From positions 1-39,925 of the forward strand of contig CAJUIO010000027.1 in the NCBI GenBank assembly GCA_910586025.1: a stretch of DNA of 39,925 nucleotides, in the 5' to 3' direction. This DNA is from an uncultured Lachnospiraceae bacterium. GTDB taxonomy: Bacteria; Bacillota; Clostridia; Lachnospirales; Lachnospiraceae. Below are positions 31,524-39,757 of this stretch, piece after piece; the first letter of the stretch is position 1; the number at the start of each line of letters is the position of its first letter. The translations under genes were made by a program, and so were the position numbers. The notes under the pieces were generated by a model. That model was not told the origin of the DNA. It was given only the letters and a program-made list of their open reading frames with translations, and did not search any database.

Positions 31524-32822
31524 ATGAGAATTATAGATCTGAATAAAAGCACGAAAAGCAGTCTTCTGGAAAAGCTTCTGAAAAGGAGTCCCGCCAGCTT
31601 TGAGGAGCAGGAGCAGACAGTTGGCCGAATCATCGAGGATGTGAAAAAACGGGGGGATCAGGCGCTGTTTGACTATACGCTGAAATTTGACCAGTGCAGG
31701 ATCAGCAGGGAAACCATACGGGTTACGGACCAAGAGATCGAAGAGGCCTATAAGCAGGTGGATCCGGAATTTGTCAGTGTGATGAAAAGATCGGCCTGCA
31801 ATATCACGAAATTCCATCAGAAGCAGCTGCACAACAGCTGGATAGCCACGGAGGAAAACGGGACTGTGCTGGGACTAAGAATCCTGCCCCTTGCCGTTTC
31901 CGGTGTCTATGTTCCCGGAGGAAAGGCTGCTTATCCTTCCAGCGTGCTTATGAACGTGATTCCCGCCAGAGTAGCGGGAGTTGAGCGGATTATCATGACG
32001 ACCCCTCCTGCAAAGGACGGAAGTGTCCCCTTCGGCACTCTGGTGGCTGCCGACATTGCGGGCGTGGATGAAATCTATAAGGTGGGAGGAGCCCAGGCGG
32101 TGGCAGCCATGGCCTTTGGGACAGAAAGCGTTCCCAGGGTTGATAAAATCACCGGGCCCGGAAATATCTTCGTGGCGCTTGCCAAGAAGGCCTGCTTCGG
32201 GTATGTGAGTATTGATTCCATCGCAGGTCCCAGCGAGATTCTAGTGCTTGCAGACCAAAATGCCAATCCCAGATATGTGGCCGCCGACCTTCTCTCCCAG
32301 GCCGAGCATGACGAGATGGCCAGCGCCATTCTGATTACCACGAGCAGAGAGCTGGCCCAGAAGGTTTCCGATCAGGTGGAGCTGTTTGCCAAAAAGCTTT
32401 CCCGGGAACGGATAATCCGGGAATCTCTCGAAAATTACGGGTATATTTTTGTGGCGGATACCATGGAGGATGCCATAGACGCGGTAAATGAGATTGCCTC
32501 AGAGCACCTTGAGATTCTCACGGAGAATCCCTTTGAAACCATGACAAAAATCCGCAATGCAGGGGCCGTTTTCCTTGGAGAATACTCCTCGGAGCCCCTT
32601 GGGGATTATTTTGCCGGACCCAACCATATTTTACCTACCAACGGGACCGCCAGGTTTTTCTCTCCGCTCAATGTGGATGACTTCATGAAGAAGACCAGTA
32701 TTATCTCTTATTCCAGAGAGGAGCTCCTGAGAGTTCATAAGGATATCGAGCTGTTTGCCGAGAGGGAAGGCCTGACGGCGCACGCAAATTCCGTCCGGGT
32801 AAGGTTTGAGGCTAAGGAATGA
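31524..32822 (+). CDS. hisD: Histidinol dehydrogenase HisD
   Basis: 432 residues, full length. It oxidises histidinol to histidine in two NAD-dependent, zinc-assisted steps. Signature regions: PLAVSGVYVPGGKAAYPSSVLMNVIPARVAGV, KVGGAQAVAAMAFGTESVPRVDKITGPGN, SIAGPSEILVLAD, LLSQAEHDEMASAIL (zinc-binding Gln/His) and NHILPTNGTARFFSPLNVDDFMK. A ribosome site (AAAGGA) precedes the ATG. The stop overlaps the hisB leader region. Confidence 0.97.
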   Translation: MRIIDLNKSTKSSLLEKLLKRSPASFEEQEQTVGRIIEDVKKRGDQALFDYTLKFDQCRISRETIRVTDQEIEEAYKQVDPEFVSVMKRSACNITKFHQKQLHNSWIATEENGTVLGLRILPLAVSGVYVPGGKAAYPSSVLMNVIPARVAGVERIIMTTPPAKDGSVPFGTLVAADIAGVDEIYKVGGAQAVAAMAFGTESVPRVDKITGPGNIFVALAKKACFGYVSIDSIAGPSEILVLADQNANPRYVAADLLSQAEHDEMASAILITTSRELAQKVSDQVELFAKKLSRERIIRESLENYGYIFVADTMEDAIDAVNEIASEHLEILTENPFETMTKIRNAGAVFLGEYSSEPLGDYFAGPNHILPTNGTARFFSPLNVDDFMKKTSIISYSREELLRVHKDIELFAEREGLTAHANSVRVRFEAKE

Positions 32823-32836
32823 TGGAGGGAAATGCT

Positions 32837-33424
32837 ATGAATCGAAACGCATCCATAAAGAGAACCACCAGAGAAACGGATATCACGGCTTTTCTTGATC
32901 TCGACGGAACGGGAAAAGGCGCGGTTGACACCGGAATCGGTTTCTTTGACCATATGCTGGAGGGCTTTGCCAGACACGGCCTGTTTGATCTTGAGCTTAA
33001 TGCCAAGGGAGATCTTAAGGTGGACGGACACCATACGGTGGAGGATGCCGGTCTGGTGCTGGGAAACGCCATCCGGGAGGCGGCGGGGGATAAGAAGGGA
33101 ATCCGGCGCTACGGCTCCTGTATCCTTCCCATGGATGACGCACTTGTGCTATGTGCCGTGGATCTTGGCGGAAGACCCTATTTTTCCCTTGACTGCGATT
33201 TTACGGCACAGAGTGTTGGAAGCTTTGAGACAGCCCTTGTGCGGGAATTTTTCTATGCGGTATCTTACACTGCGGGAATGAACCTGCACCTTAAAAAGCT
33301 TTCCGGAGTGAATGACCATCACATTATCGAAGCCATGTTCAAGGCCTTTGCCAAGGCTCTGGACACAGCGGTGTCAAGGGACGAAAGAATTGAGGATGTT
33401 TTAAGTACGAAAGGCAGTTTATAA
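32837..33424 (+). CDS. hisB: Imidazoleglycerol-phosphate dehydratase HisB
   Basis: 195 residues from ATG 32837, chosen because GGAGGG (32824-32829) lies seven bases before it; ATGs at 32819 and 32822 would place that site inside the gene. The monofunctional manganese enzyme removes water from imidazoleglycerol phosphate. Motifs: VDTGIGFFDHMLEGFARHG, VDGHHTVEDAG, GSFETALVREFF and GVNDHHIIEAMFKAFAKAL, with the metal-binding histidine pairs. There is no histidinol-phosphatase fusion as in E. coli. Confidence 0.96.
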   Translation: MNRNASIKRTTRETDITAFLDLDGTGKGAVDTGIGFFDHMLEGFARHGLFDLELNAKGDLKVDGHHTVEDAGLVLGNAIREAAGDKKGIRRYGSCILPMDDALVLCAVDLGGRPYFSLDCDFTAQSVGSFETALVREFFYAVSYTAGMNLHLKKLSGVNDHHIIEAMFKAFAKALDTAVSRDERIEDVLSTKGSL

Positions 33425-33425
33425 G

Positions 33426-34712
33426 ATGAATACATATAAGAGAATTATTCCCTGTATCTATCTGCTGAATCAGAAAGCGGTAAAGGGGTTTGGAGACAGG
33501 AGTATCGTCAGCGAAAATCCCGTGGAGCTTGCCAGATTTTATGGGGAGAATAATGCGGATGAGCTGATTGTTTTCGATCTGTCCGTAACTGACGCAGAAC
33601 ACGAGAACGCTATTCTCATGATAAAGCAGATGGCACAGGAATCGCAGATTCCCCTCACCGGTGCGGGAAATATCAAGAGAATGGAGGACGTGAAAAAGCT
33701 GCTCTATGCAGGCTGCCGCAAGGCACTTTTGAATTACTCCAAGGAGGAGGATATCGCCCTTACCAGAGAGGTTTCCCTTAAGTTCGGCAAAGAGAGAATC
33801 GCCGCCTGCATTGCGAATGCATCGGAAATCGAATCTAATGCGGCCACTCTTACGGAATATGTGGAGGAGATAGTACTGCTGAATGAAAAAACCATCAAGC
33901 AGGCCATAGAGATCTCCGCACTTCCTCTTGTGGTCACTCTTCCCGAGGTTTCCCTGGATAAGCTGATCGAGCTGCTTTCCTATGACCGGATTGCGGGAAT
34001 CACGGGACAGGCGGTCAACGAGAATGCCAGAGAAATCAATGACATCAAGGATCTGTGTGCCGGAAACGGTGTGAGGATACGCACCTTTGAGCCCGCCGTG
34101 AAGTGGGAGGAGCTGAAAAAGAATTCAGACGGACACATACCGGTAGTGGTTCAGGACTTCCGGACCAGCGAGGTGCTCATGGTTGCCTATATGAACGAGG
34201 AGGCTTATCTGACCACTCTGAAGACCGGCAGGATGACCTATTTCAGCAGAAGCCGCAATGAGCTCTGGGTCAAGGGTGCCACCAGCGGTCATTACCAGTA
34301 TGTAAAGGAAATGACGGCAGACTGCGACAAGGACACGATCCTTGCCAGAGTTTCCCAGATCGGGGCCGCCTGCCACACCGGAAGCTACAGCTGCTTTTTC
34401 AATGAGATAATGAAAAAGGATTATGAAGAGACAAATCCTCTTAAGGTCTTTGAGTCGGTCTTTCAGGTCATAAAGGACCGCAAGGTGCACCCTAAGGAGG
34501 GTTCTTATACGAATTATCTGTTTGACAAGGGAATTGACAAAATTCTGAAAAAGCTTGGCGAGGAGGCCACGGAAATTGTGATTGCCGCCAAAAATCCCAA
34601 TCCGGAGGAGATCAAATATGAGATCTCCGACTTCCTGTATCACATGATGGTTCTCATGGTGGAGAAGGGAGTGAGCTGGGAGGAAATCACCCAGGAGCTG
34701 GCAAGACGCTGA
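33426..34712 (+). CDS. hisIE: HisF-like barrel fused to HisI and HisE (phosphoribosyl-AMP cyclohydrolase / phosphoribosyl-ATP diphosphatase)
   Basis: 428 residues, about twice the usual HisIE. Residues 1 to about 225 resemble the HisF (beta/alpha)8 barrel: KRIIPC, VKG, ELARFYGENNADELIVFDLS. The catalytic Asp after KRIIxCL is Tyr12, the second catalytic Asp motif (IDRDGT) is absent, and the phosphate loops are eroded (GAGNI, GITGQA), so this part is probably not an active cyclase. The HisI domain (about 228-335) keeps VQDFRTSEVLMVAYMNEEA, FSRSRNELW and the zinc cysteines of ADCDKDTILARVSQIGAACHTGSYSCF. The HisE domain (about 341-428) has SYTNYLFDKG and KLGEEATEIVIAAKN. HisI and HisE carry out steps 2 and 3 of the pathway. 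The barrel's role is open: scaffold, dimerisation or allostery. Confidence 0.92.
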   Translation: MNTYKRIIPCIYLLNQKAVKGFGDRSIVSENPVELARFYGENNADELIVFDLSVTDAEHENAILMIKQMAQESQIPLTGAGNIKRMEDVKKLLYAGCRKALLNYSKEEDIALTREVSLKFGKERIAACIANASEIESNAATLTEYVEEIVLLNEKTIKQAIEISALPLVVTLPEVSLDKLIELLSYDRIAGITGQAVNENAREINDIKDLCAGNGVRIRTFEPAVKWEELKKNSDGHIPVVVQDFRTSEVLMVAYMNEEAYLTTLKTGRMTYFSRSRNELWVKGATSGHYQYVKEMTADCDKDTILARVSQIGAACHTGSYSCFFNEIMKKDYEETNPLKVFESVFQVIKDRKVHPKEGSYTNYLFDKGIDKILKKLGEEATEIVIAAKNPNPEEIKYEISDFLYHMMVLMVEKGVSWEEITQELARR

Positions 34713-34724
34713 ACAATGGAATCC

Positions 34725-34765
34725 ATATGCGCTGCATAGAAACAGTATGCGGCGCATATTTTATT
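34725..34765 (+). terminator. Strong terminator of the histidine operon
   Basis: ATATGCGCTGCATA (34725-34738) pairs with TATGCGGCGCATAT (34746-34759) in a 14-pair stem with one G-T wobble, loop GAAACAG, then TTTATT. Confidence 0.85.
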
Positions 34766-34795
34766 GTAAGGTTGTCTTGAAAGCTTGAGGAAGAA

Positions 34796-35170
34796 ATGAA
34801 AAAAACAGACACGGAACGTAAGCTGGCGCTGGTACAGACCATTCGGATGGAAAACCAGTATAACCGCATGAAATGCAGGGAGAGGGAGAGTATTCTTTAC
34901 GGGAACGGTTTTCATCAGGATAAGGGTGAGCTCTATGGCGCCGAGATGACGGCCGCCATGCCGGGATACATGGAAGAGAATCCGCCGATTCGAAAGGAAA
35001 GCCTCTTTGGCGGCTTCCGCATCCGCTTTCTTCTTGCCGCAGCGTTGGTCGCCGCTTTCATTTATATGGATCTGAATCACCTGGATCTTTACGGGAGAAC
35101 CACGGACGATCTGCTTTCTCTTCTTAAGGAAACCACGGAGCTTAATCTGCCGAATTCATTTGATTTCTGA
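34796..35170 (+). CDS. Hypothetical single-pass membrane protein
   Basis: 124 residues, no family recognised. The first 75 residues are hydrophilic and highly charged (TERKLALVQTIRMENQYNRMKCRERES), predicted cytoplasmic. One membrane helix follows (about 78-92, FLLAAALVAAFIYM), then a short outer tail (LLSLLKETTELNLPNSFDF). GAGGAAG precedes the ATG. It lies after the his terminator without an obvious promoter, and the promoter of the next gene is inside its end. Small proteins with this topology occur widely in Clostridia with unknown role. Confidence 0.65.
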   Translation: MKKTDTERKLALVQTIRMENQYNRMKCRERESILYGNGFHQDKGELYGAEMTAAMPGYMEENPPIRKESLFGGFRIRFLLAAALVAAFIYMDLNHLDLYGRTTDDLLSLLKETTELNLPNSFDF

Positions 35171-35188
35171 TGAGGATTCCTTTATACT
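35160..35188 (+). promoter_or_regulatory. Probable promoter of the B12 radical SAM / RNase G operon
   Basis: TTGATT (35160-35165) and TATACT (35183-35188) are separated by 17 bases; a second TATAGT follows at 35190. The -35 overlaps the end of the preceding gene. Confidence 0.6.
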
Positions 35189-35218
35189 GTATAGTATTGT
35201 GATATGCGCAGGAAAGGC

Positions 35219-37111
35219 ATGGATATAAGAATGAGAAAGCTAGCGTTAAGTGATGAAATACTGATGCAGGTGGAAAAGCCCGCCCGCTATATCGGCAATG
35301 AGATCAATGCCGTGATGAAAGACAAGGACCTGGTGAAGGTCCGTTTTGCCATGTGTTTTCCCGATGTCTATGAAATCGGGATGTCGCATCTTGGGATTCA
35401 GATTATCTATGATATGCTCAACCGCTTTGAGGATGTGTGGTGCGAGCGCCTCTACTGTCCCTGGGTGGATCTGGATGCGGTTCTCCGAAGAGAGCGTATC
35501 CCGCTGTTTGCCCTGGAATCCCAGGATCCTGTCAGAGATTTCGATTTTCTGGGCATCACGCTTCAATACGAAATGTGTTATACCAATATTCTGCAGATTC
35601 TGGATCTTTCCGGGATCCCTCTTCTTGCAGGGGACAGGGGTGCGGAGGATCCTATCGTGATCGGAGGGGGCCCCTGCGCCTACAATCCGGAGCCCATATG
35701 CGAATTCTTTGATCTGTTCTATATCGGGGAGGGCGAGACCCGATACCGGGAGCTGATCAGCCTGTATGAGGACTGCCGGGAAACGGGCTTTGACCGTAAA
35801 GCCTTCCTTCGGAAAGCGGCGGGGATTCCCGGCATTTATGTTCCTTCCCTGTATGAGGTTTCCTATAAGGAGGACGGCACCATAGAGGCGATGCGTCCCC
35901 TGTATCCTGAGGCTCCCGCCACGATATTGAAGGAGCTGGAATGTGATCTCTCCCACACCTATTATCCGGAAAAGCCCGTGGTTCCCTTTATCAAGGTGAC
36001 ACAGGACAGGGTGGTTCTGGAAATCCAGAGAGGATGTATCCGGGGCTGCCGTTTCTGTCAGGCCGGCCAGCTGTACCGCCCGGTGAGAGAGAGGGATCTT
36101 GCATTTCTCAGGGAATACGCCCTGAAAATGCTTGCTAGTACAGGACATGACGAGATCTCCCTGAGCTCTTTAAGCTCAAGTGATTATTCAAAGCTCCCTG
36201 AGCTGATCGACTTTCTGATTGAGGAGTGCCGCAGACAGAAGATCAATATTTCCCTTCCGTCCCTGCGCATAGACGCTTTTTCCCTGGATGTGATGAGCAA
36301 GGTGCAGGATGTAAAAAAGAGCAGCCTCACCTTTGCGCCGGAGGCGGGAAGCCAGAGGCTGAGAGATATAATCAATAAGGGGCTGTCCGAGGAGGTGATT
36401 CTCGAGGGGGCCAGGCTTGCCTTCGAGGGAGGCTGGACCAGGGTCAAGCTCTACTTCATGCTGGGGCTTCCCTTTGAGACCGAGAGCGATATCCGCGGAA
36501 TCGGGGAGCTTTCCAACAAGATTGCGGCCGTGTTTTACGAGACGGTTCCCAAGGAAAAGAGAAACGGAAGAGTGCAGATCGTGGCAAGCACCTCCTTCTT
36601 TATTCCCAAGCCCTTTACTCCCTTCCAGTGGGCACCTCAGTGCCGCAGGGAGGAATTTCTGGAAAAAGCTTACTTTACCAGAAAAACAATCTCGGAACAG
36701 CTTAATCAGAAGAGCATCAAGTACAACTGGCATGAGGCGGATGCCAGCGTGCTGGAGGGCATCATGGCCCGCGGAGACAGGAAGCTGAATCAAGTGATTC
36801 TGAGCGCCTACAAAAAGGGATGCTTTTATGATGCGTGGAGCGAGCACTATAAAAACGATCTGTGGATGCAGGCCTTTGAGGAGTGCGGGATTGATCCGGA
36901 TTTTTATACCGTGAGAGAGCGCGGCACAGATGAGATTTTCCCCTGGGATTTTCTGGACTGCGGCGTTTCCAAGGAGTTCCTGCTTAAGGAATGGCAGCGC
37001 GCCAGGGCCGGGGATGTGACCCCAAACTGCAGGGAGCAGTGCCAGGGCTGCGGTGCGTCACGCTTTGGGACAGGCATTTGTTATGAAAAGAGAGGAGGCA
37101 GGGAGGCTTGA
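35219..37111 (+). CDS. B12-binding domain radical SAM protein (TIGR03960 type)
   Basis: 630 residues from ATG 35219 (AGGA five bases upstream); ATGs at 35204 and 35231 are alternatives, the last giving MRKLALSDEIL. The N-terminal part, VEKPARYIGNEINAVMKD and CFPDVYEIGMSHLGIQIIYDML, is a B12-binding-like Rossmann domain with IGEGETRYRELISLY. The radical SAM cluster is Cys273-Cys277-Cys280 in QRGCIRGCRFCQAGQ. Typical later blocks are SLSSLSSSDYSKL, LPSLRIDAFS and LTFAPEAGSQRLRDIINKG. A cysteine set near the end (CREQCQGCGASRFGTGIC) may bind metal. The reaction is uncharacterised as far as I know. Position beside a DUF2344 partner, RNase G and ribosomal proteins suggests RNA modification. Confidence 0.9.
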   Translation: MDIRMRKLALSDEILMQVEKPARYIGNEINAVMKDKDLVKVRFAMCFPDVYEIGMSHLGIQIIYDMLNRFEDVWCERLYCPWVDLDAVLRRERIPLFALESQDPVRDFDFLGITLQYEMCYTNILQILDLSGIPLLAGDRGAEDPIVIGGGPCAYNPEPICEFFDLFYIGEGETRYRELISLYEDCRETGFDRKAFLRKAAGIPGIYVPSLYEVSYKEDGTIEAMRPLYPEAPATILKELECDLSHTYYPEKPVVPFIKVTQDRVVLEIQRGCIRGCRFCQAGQLYRPVRERDLAFLREYALKMLASTGHDEISLSSLSSSDYSKLPELIDFLIEECRRQKINISLPSLRIDAFSLDVMSKVQDVKKSSLTFAPEAGSQRLRDIINKGLSEEVILEGARLAFEGGWTRVKLYFMLGLPFETESDIRGIGELSNKIAAVFYETVPKEKRNGRVQIVASTSFFIPKPFTPFQWAPQCRREEFLEKAYFTRKTISEQLNQKSIKYNWHEADASVLEGIMARGDRKLNQVILSAYKKGCFYDAWSEHYKNDLWMQAFEECGIDPDFYTVRERGTDEIFPWDFLDCGVSKEFLLKEWQRARAGDVTPNCREQCQGCGASRFGTGICYEKRGGREA

Positions 37112-37803
37112 AGGTACGGGTTAAGTTTTCAAAGGAAGGCCCTATAAAGTTTATCGGACATCTGGATGTGATGCGGTACTTTCAGAAGGCGATCCGCAGG
37201 GCAAAAATCGATATTGCTTATTCTGCCGGTTTTAGTCCGCATCCGATTCTGTCCTTTGCGTCCCCGCTTTCCGTCGGGCACACGAGCCAGGGAGAATATT
37301 TCGATATGGAGCTGAATTCCCTTTCAGATATTCATGAGCTGAGGGAAAGGCTGGACGGCGAGATGGCACAGGGAATCAGGATTCTGGATGCGGCCATACT
37401 GTCGGAAGGGGAGCAGAACGCAATGGCAAGCGTCGCGGCGGCCGGATACCGCGTATCCTTCCGGAACCCTTGTGTTTTTCCGGAACACCTGGAGCAGGAG
37501 CTTGTTTCCTTTTATGAACGGGATCAGATTCCGGTGGTGAAAAAAACAAAAAAGGGTGAGCGTGAAATAAATCTGAAGGAGGGAATTTATCACCTGGAGA
37601 TCCGGGACCATGAGGTTTACATGCTGCTGGATGCGGGAAGCGGAAGCAACCTGAAGCCCGGATTTGTGCTGGAAGCCTTCTTTGCAGAAAAGGAAATTCC
37701 CCTTCCGGAGTTTCCCTTTCAGATTCACCGCCTGGAAACCTACAAAATGGAAGAGGACGGCCGTCTGGTTCCTCTGCTGGGAGGCGATGCATGGGAAAAA
37801 TAA
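37108..37803 (+). CDS. TIGR03936 / DUF2344 radical SAM-associated protein
   Basis: 231 residues. Recognised by RVKFSKEGPIKFIGHLDVMRYFQKAIRRAKIDIAYSAGFSPHPILSFASPLSVGHTSQGEYFD, the hallmark of this family, which accompanies or is fused to TIGR03960 proteins. The basic first half could bind RNA. It has no cluster cysteines of its own, so it is likely a partner or substrate-recognition subunit. The TTG start overlaps the upstream stop (TTGA), with GGGAGG seven bases before, implying tight coupling and near equal amounts. Confidence 0.88.
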   Translation: MKVRVKFSKEGPIKFIGHLDVMRYFQKAIRRAKIDIAYSAGFSPHPILSFASPLSVGHTSQGEYFDMELNSLSDIHELRERLDGEMAQGIRILDAAILSEGEQNAMASVAAAGYRVSFRNPCVFPEHLEQELVSFYERDQIPVVKKTKKGEREINLKEGIYHLEIRDHEVYMLLDAGSGSNLKPGFVLEAFFAEKEIPLPEFPFQIHRLETYKMEEDGRLVPLLGGDAWEK

Positions 37804-38975
37804 TTATTGTAAGGCAGAAGGACAGGCTGCTGTTTTGTCTGTTTGACGAGAACAGGCCGCAGCTTATGAGGATGACATCCTTTCCCGGCGGGGAGGAAAT
37901 ACTTGGGAATATCTATCTTGCCAGAGTTAAGGACATGGCGGCGGGAATCCGGGGAGCCTTTCTTTCCATTCCCGAAAATCAGACCGTATATCTTCCTCTT
38001 GCCCGGTGCAGGGAGCTTCTGATCGCCAACCGGGAGCTTCCCGAAAACGGATCCTTGCGGCCGGAGGATGAAATCGTCATTCAGATCGCCGGGGAAGCCC
38101 AGAAGTCAAAGCAGCCCTTTGCCAGCACCAGGCTTACCCTTGTGGGACAGTACTGTATCTGCAGCTACTTCGGATGCGGCTTTCATTTTTCCGTAAAGCT
38201 GACGGCCCCTCAGAAAAAGGCTCTCAATCAGGCTATACACGCCAGATATCCCCATGGATTTGAGAGATATTCCTTCACCATACGCACCAATGCCGGCAGT
38301 CTGGAGGATTTGTCCCCTCTTTTTGAGGAAGCGGAAGCCTTCCTCCATATTTTTGACCAGCTCACCGAAACCTATCAGCACAGAACCTGTCATACCTGTT
38401 TCTATCAGAAGGAACCGGAGCTTCTTGGACTGATCAAGGATATTCCCTTAGATGCCTATGATGAGATCGTGACGGATGAGGAAGAGGTTTTTTCCCTGCT
38501 TTGCGCATCCTTGAAGGACACAAAGGTACGCCTGTATCAGGACGGGCTCCTTCCCCTCAGAAAGCTTTACAGCATTGAGACACATTTGCAGGAGGCCCTG
38601 GGGAAAAAGGTGTGGCTTCCCTGCGGGGGATATCTTGTCATCGAACCCACGGAGGCCATGGTCGTGATTGACGTGAACTCCGGAAAGGCACAGTGCAGGG
38701 GAAAGAAGAATCAGGATTTCTACCTTAAGATCAATCTGGAGGCGGCAAAGGAAACCGCAAGACAGCTGCGGCTTCGGAATTACTCCGGCATGATTCTGGT
38801 GGATTTTATCAATATGGATTCGAAGGAGGATAATCAGAAGCTTCTTACCGCTCTTGACGGTTATCTGCGAAAAGACAGGATCAGGACAGATCTGGTTGAC
38901 ATGACCGCTCTCGGGATTGTGGAAATCACGAGAAAGCGGGTGAGCAGGCCGCTTTCCGAGTTCTTTTTGAAATAA
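37791..38975 (+). CDS. rng: Ribonuclease E/G family protein
   Basis: 394 residues. RNase E/G cut single-stranded AU-rich RNA and mature rRNA. The S1-like region is ILGNIYLARVKDMAAGIRGAFLSI (about 37-60). Catalytic aspartates are Asp294 in VVIDVNSGK and Asp338 in MILVDFINM; TALGIVEITRKR closes the domain. The protein then stops after 11 residues, before the zinc-link CPxC motif used for E. coli dimer/tetramer formation. It has an internal CHTC (Cys200, Cys203) that might take its place. GGGAGG precedes the ATG; the start lies 13 bases inside the DUF2344 gene. Confidence 0.93.
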   Translation: MGKIIIVRQKDRLLFCLFDENRPQLMRMTSFPGGEEILGNIYLARVKDMAAGIRGAFLSIPENQTVYLPLARCRELLIANRELPENGSLRPEDEIVIQIAGEAQKSKQPFASTRLTLVGQYCICSYFGCGFHFSVKLTAPQKKALNQAIHARYPHGFERYSFTIRTNAGSLEDLSPLFEEAEAFLHIFDQLTETYQHRTCHTCFYQKEPELLGLIKDIPLDAYDEIVTDEEEVFSLLCASLKDTKVRLYQDGLLPLRKLYSIETHLQEALGKKVWLPCGGYLVIEPTEAMVVIDVNSGKAQCRGKKNQDFYLKINLEAAKETARQLRLRNYSGMILVDFINMDSKEDNQKLLTALDGYLRKDRIRTDLVDMTALGIVEITRKRVSRPLSEFFLK

Positions 38976-38980
38976 ACCGC

Positions 38981-39009
38981 TTGACAGAACAACTTTCAGA
39001 TGTTATATT
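38981..39009 (+). promoter_or_regulatory. Promoter for rplU-prp-rpmA
   Basis: TTGACA (38981-38986) and TATATT (39004-39009) with a 17-base spacer, just after the RNase G stop. The start is expected near 39016. Confidence 0.85.
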
Positions 39010-39015
39010 TTATGA

Positions 39016-39104
39016 GTATGCCGCATAACGAGGTTTAAAGTGCGTTTCACGCCGCCAAAGTTAGCGAGTAAGGTCAGTTTCGGCTGGCAGAAGGAGGTGT
39101 CCAT
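39016..39104 (+). ncRNA. Likely ribosomal protein L21 leader
   Basis: About 89 bases of untranslated leader between the promoter and the rplU ATG. It contains a small GCGT/ACGC hairpin (about 39042-39052) and a longer pairing option between GCCGCC and GGCTGGC, ending at AAGGAGGTG. Firmicute rplU genes commonly carry a structured L21 leader thought to act in autoregulation. The assignment rests on position and general structure; I could not run a covariance search. Confidence 0.5.
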
Positions 39105-39410
39105 ATGTACGCAATCATTGCAACAGGTGGAAAGCAGTATAAGGTTTCCGAGGGTGATACGATCAAAGTTGAGAAGCTGGATGTTCAGCCCGGTGATACT
39201 GTGACATTTGACCAGGTTGTCGCTGTAAGTGATAACGGGCTTAAGGTTGCCGGCGATGTGGCGGGTGCTAATGTGACTGCAACTGTTATAGAGCAGGGAA
39301 AGCATCGCAAAGTCATCGTCTACAAGTATAAGAGAAAAACCGGCTACCATAAGAAAAATGGTCATAGACAAGCATACACACAGGTTAAGATTGACAAGAT
39401 CAACGCTTAG
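39105..39410 (+). CDS. rplU: 50S ribosomal protein L21
   Basis: 101 residues, normal length. Starts MYAIIATGGKQYKVSEGDTIKVEKL and contains KVIVYKYKRKTGYHKKNGHRQAYTQVKI, the family signature. L21 binds 23S rRNA in the large subunit. AAGGAGGTG precedes the ATG. First gene of rplU-prp-rpmA. Confidence 0.98.
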   Translation: MYAIIATGGKQYKVSEGDTIKVEKLDVQPGDTVTFDQVVAVSDNGLKVAGDVAGANVTATVIEQGKHRKVIVYKYKRKTGYHKKNGHRQAYTQVKIDKINA

Positions 39411-39427
39411 TATGCAGGAAATGGATT

Positions 39428-39754
39428 ATGACAGCCATCACGATTTACAGATCCGGAAGAGAGTATAAGAGACTGACCTGTAACGGTCATGCGGGCTTTG
39501 CCGCATACGGAAAGGACATTGTCTGTGCCTCTGTTTCCTGTCTTGTCATCAACACGGTCAATTCTCTGGACGAACTGGTTCATGAGAAAATGGAACTGGA
39601 CGTGAGACAGAAGCAAGGCTATATAGACTGCAGATTTCCGGACGGTCTTTCTTCGGAAGGAAGACTGCTTATGGATTCTCTTGTGCTCGGACTGAGGAAT
39701 ATCGAAGAAAGTTATGGCAGGAAATATCTGGAACTAAAACTTAAGGAGGTGTAA
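39428..39754 (+). CDS. prp: Ribosomal-processing cysteine protease Prp (YsxB)
   Basis: 108 residues. Prp removes the N-terminal extension of ribosomal protein L27, an essential step in many Firmicutes. The catalytic His and Cys are seen in GHAGFAAYGKDIVCASVS (His in GHAG, Cys in VCAS). It is encoded between rplU and rpmA, its substrate gene, as in Staphylococcus and Bacillus. The L27 start in this window carries the matching cleavage motif. Confidence 0.95.
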   Translation: MTAITIYRSGREYKRLTCNGHAGFAAYGKDIVCASVSCLVINTVNSLDELVHEKMELDVRQKQGYIDCRFPDGLSSEGRLLMDSLVLGLRNIEESYGRKYLELKLKEV

Positions 39755-39757
39755 ACC

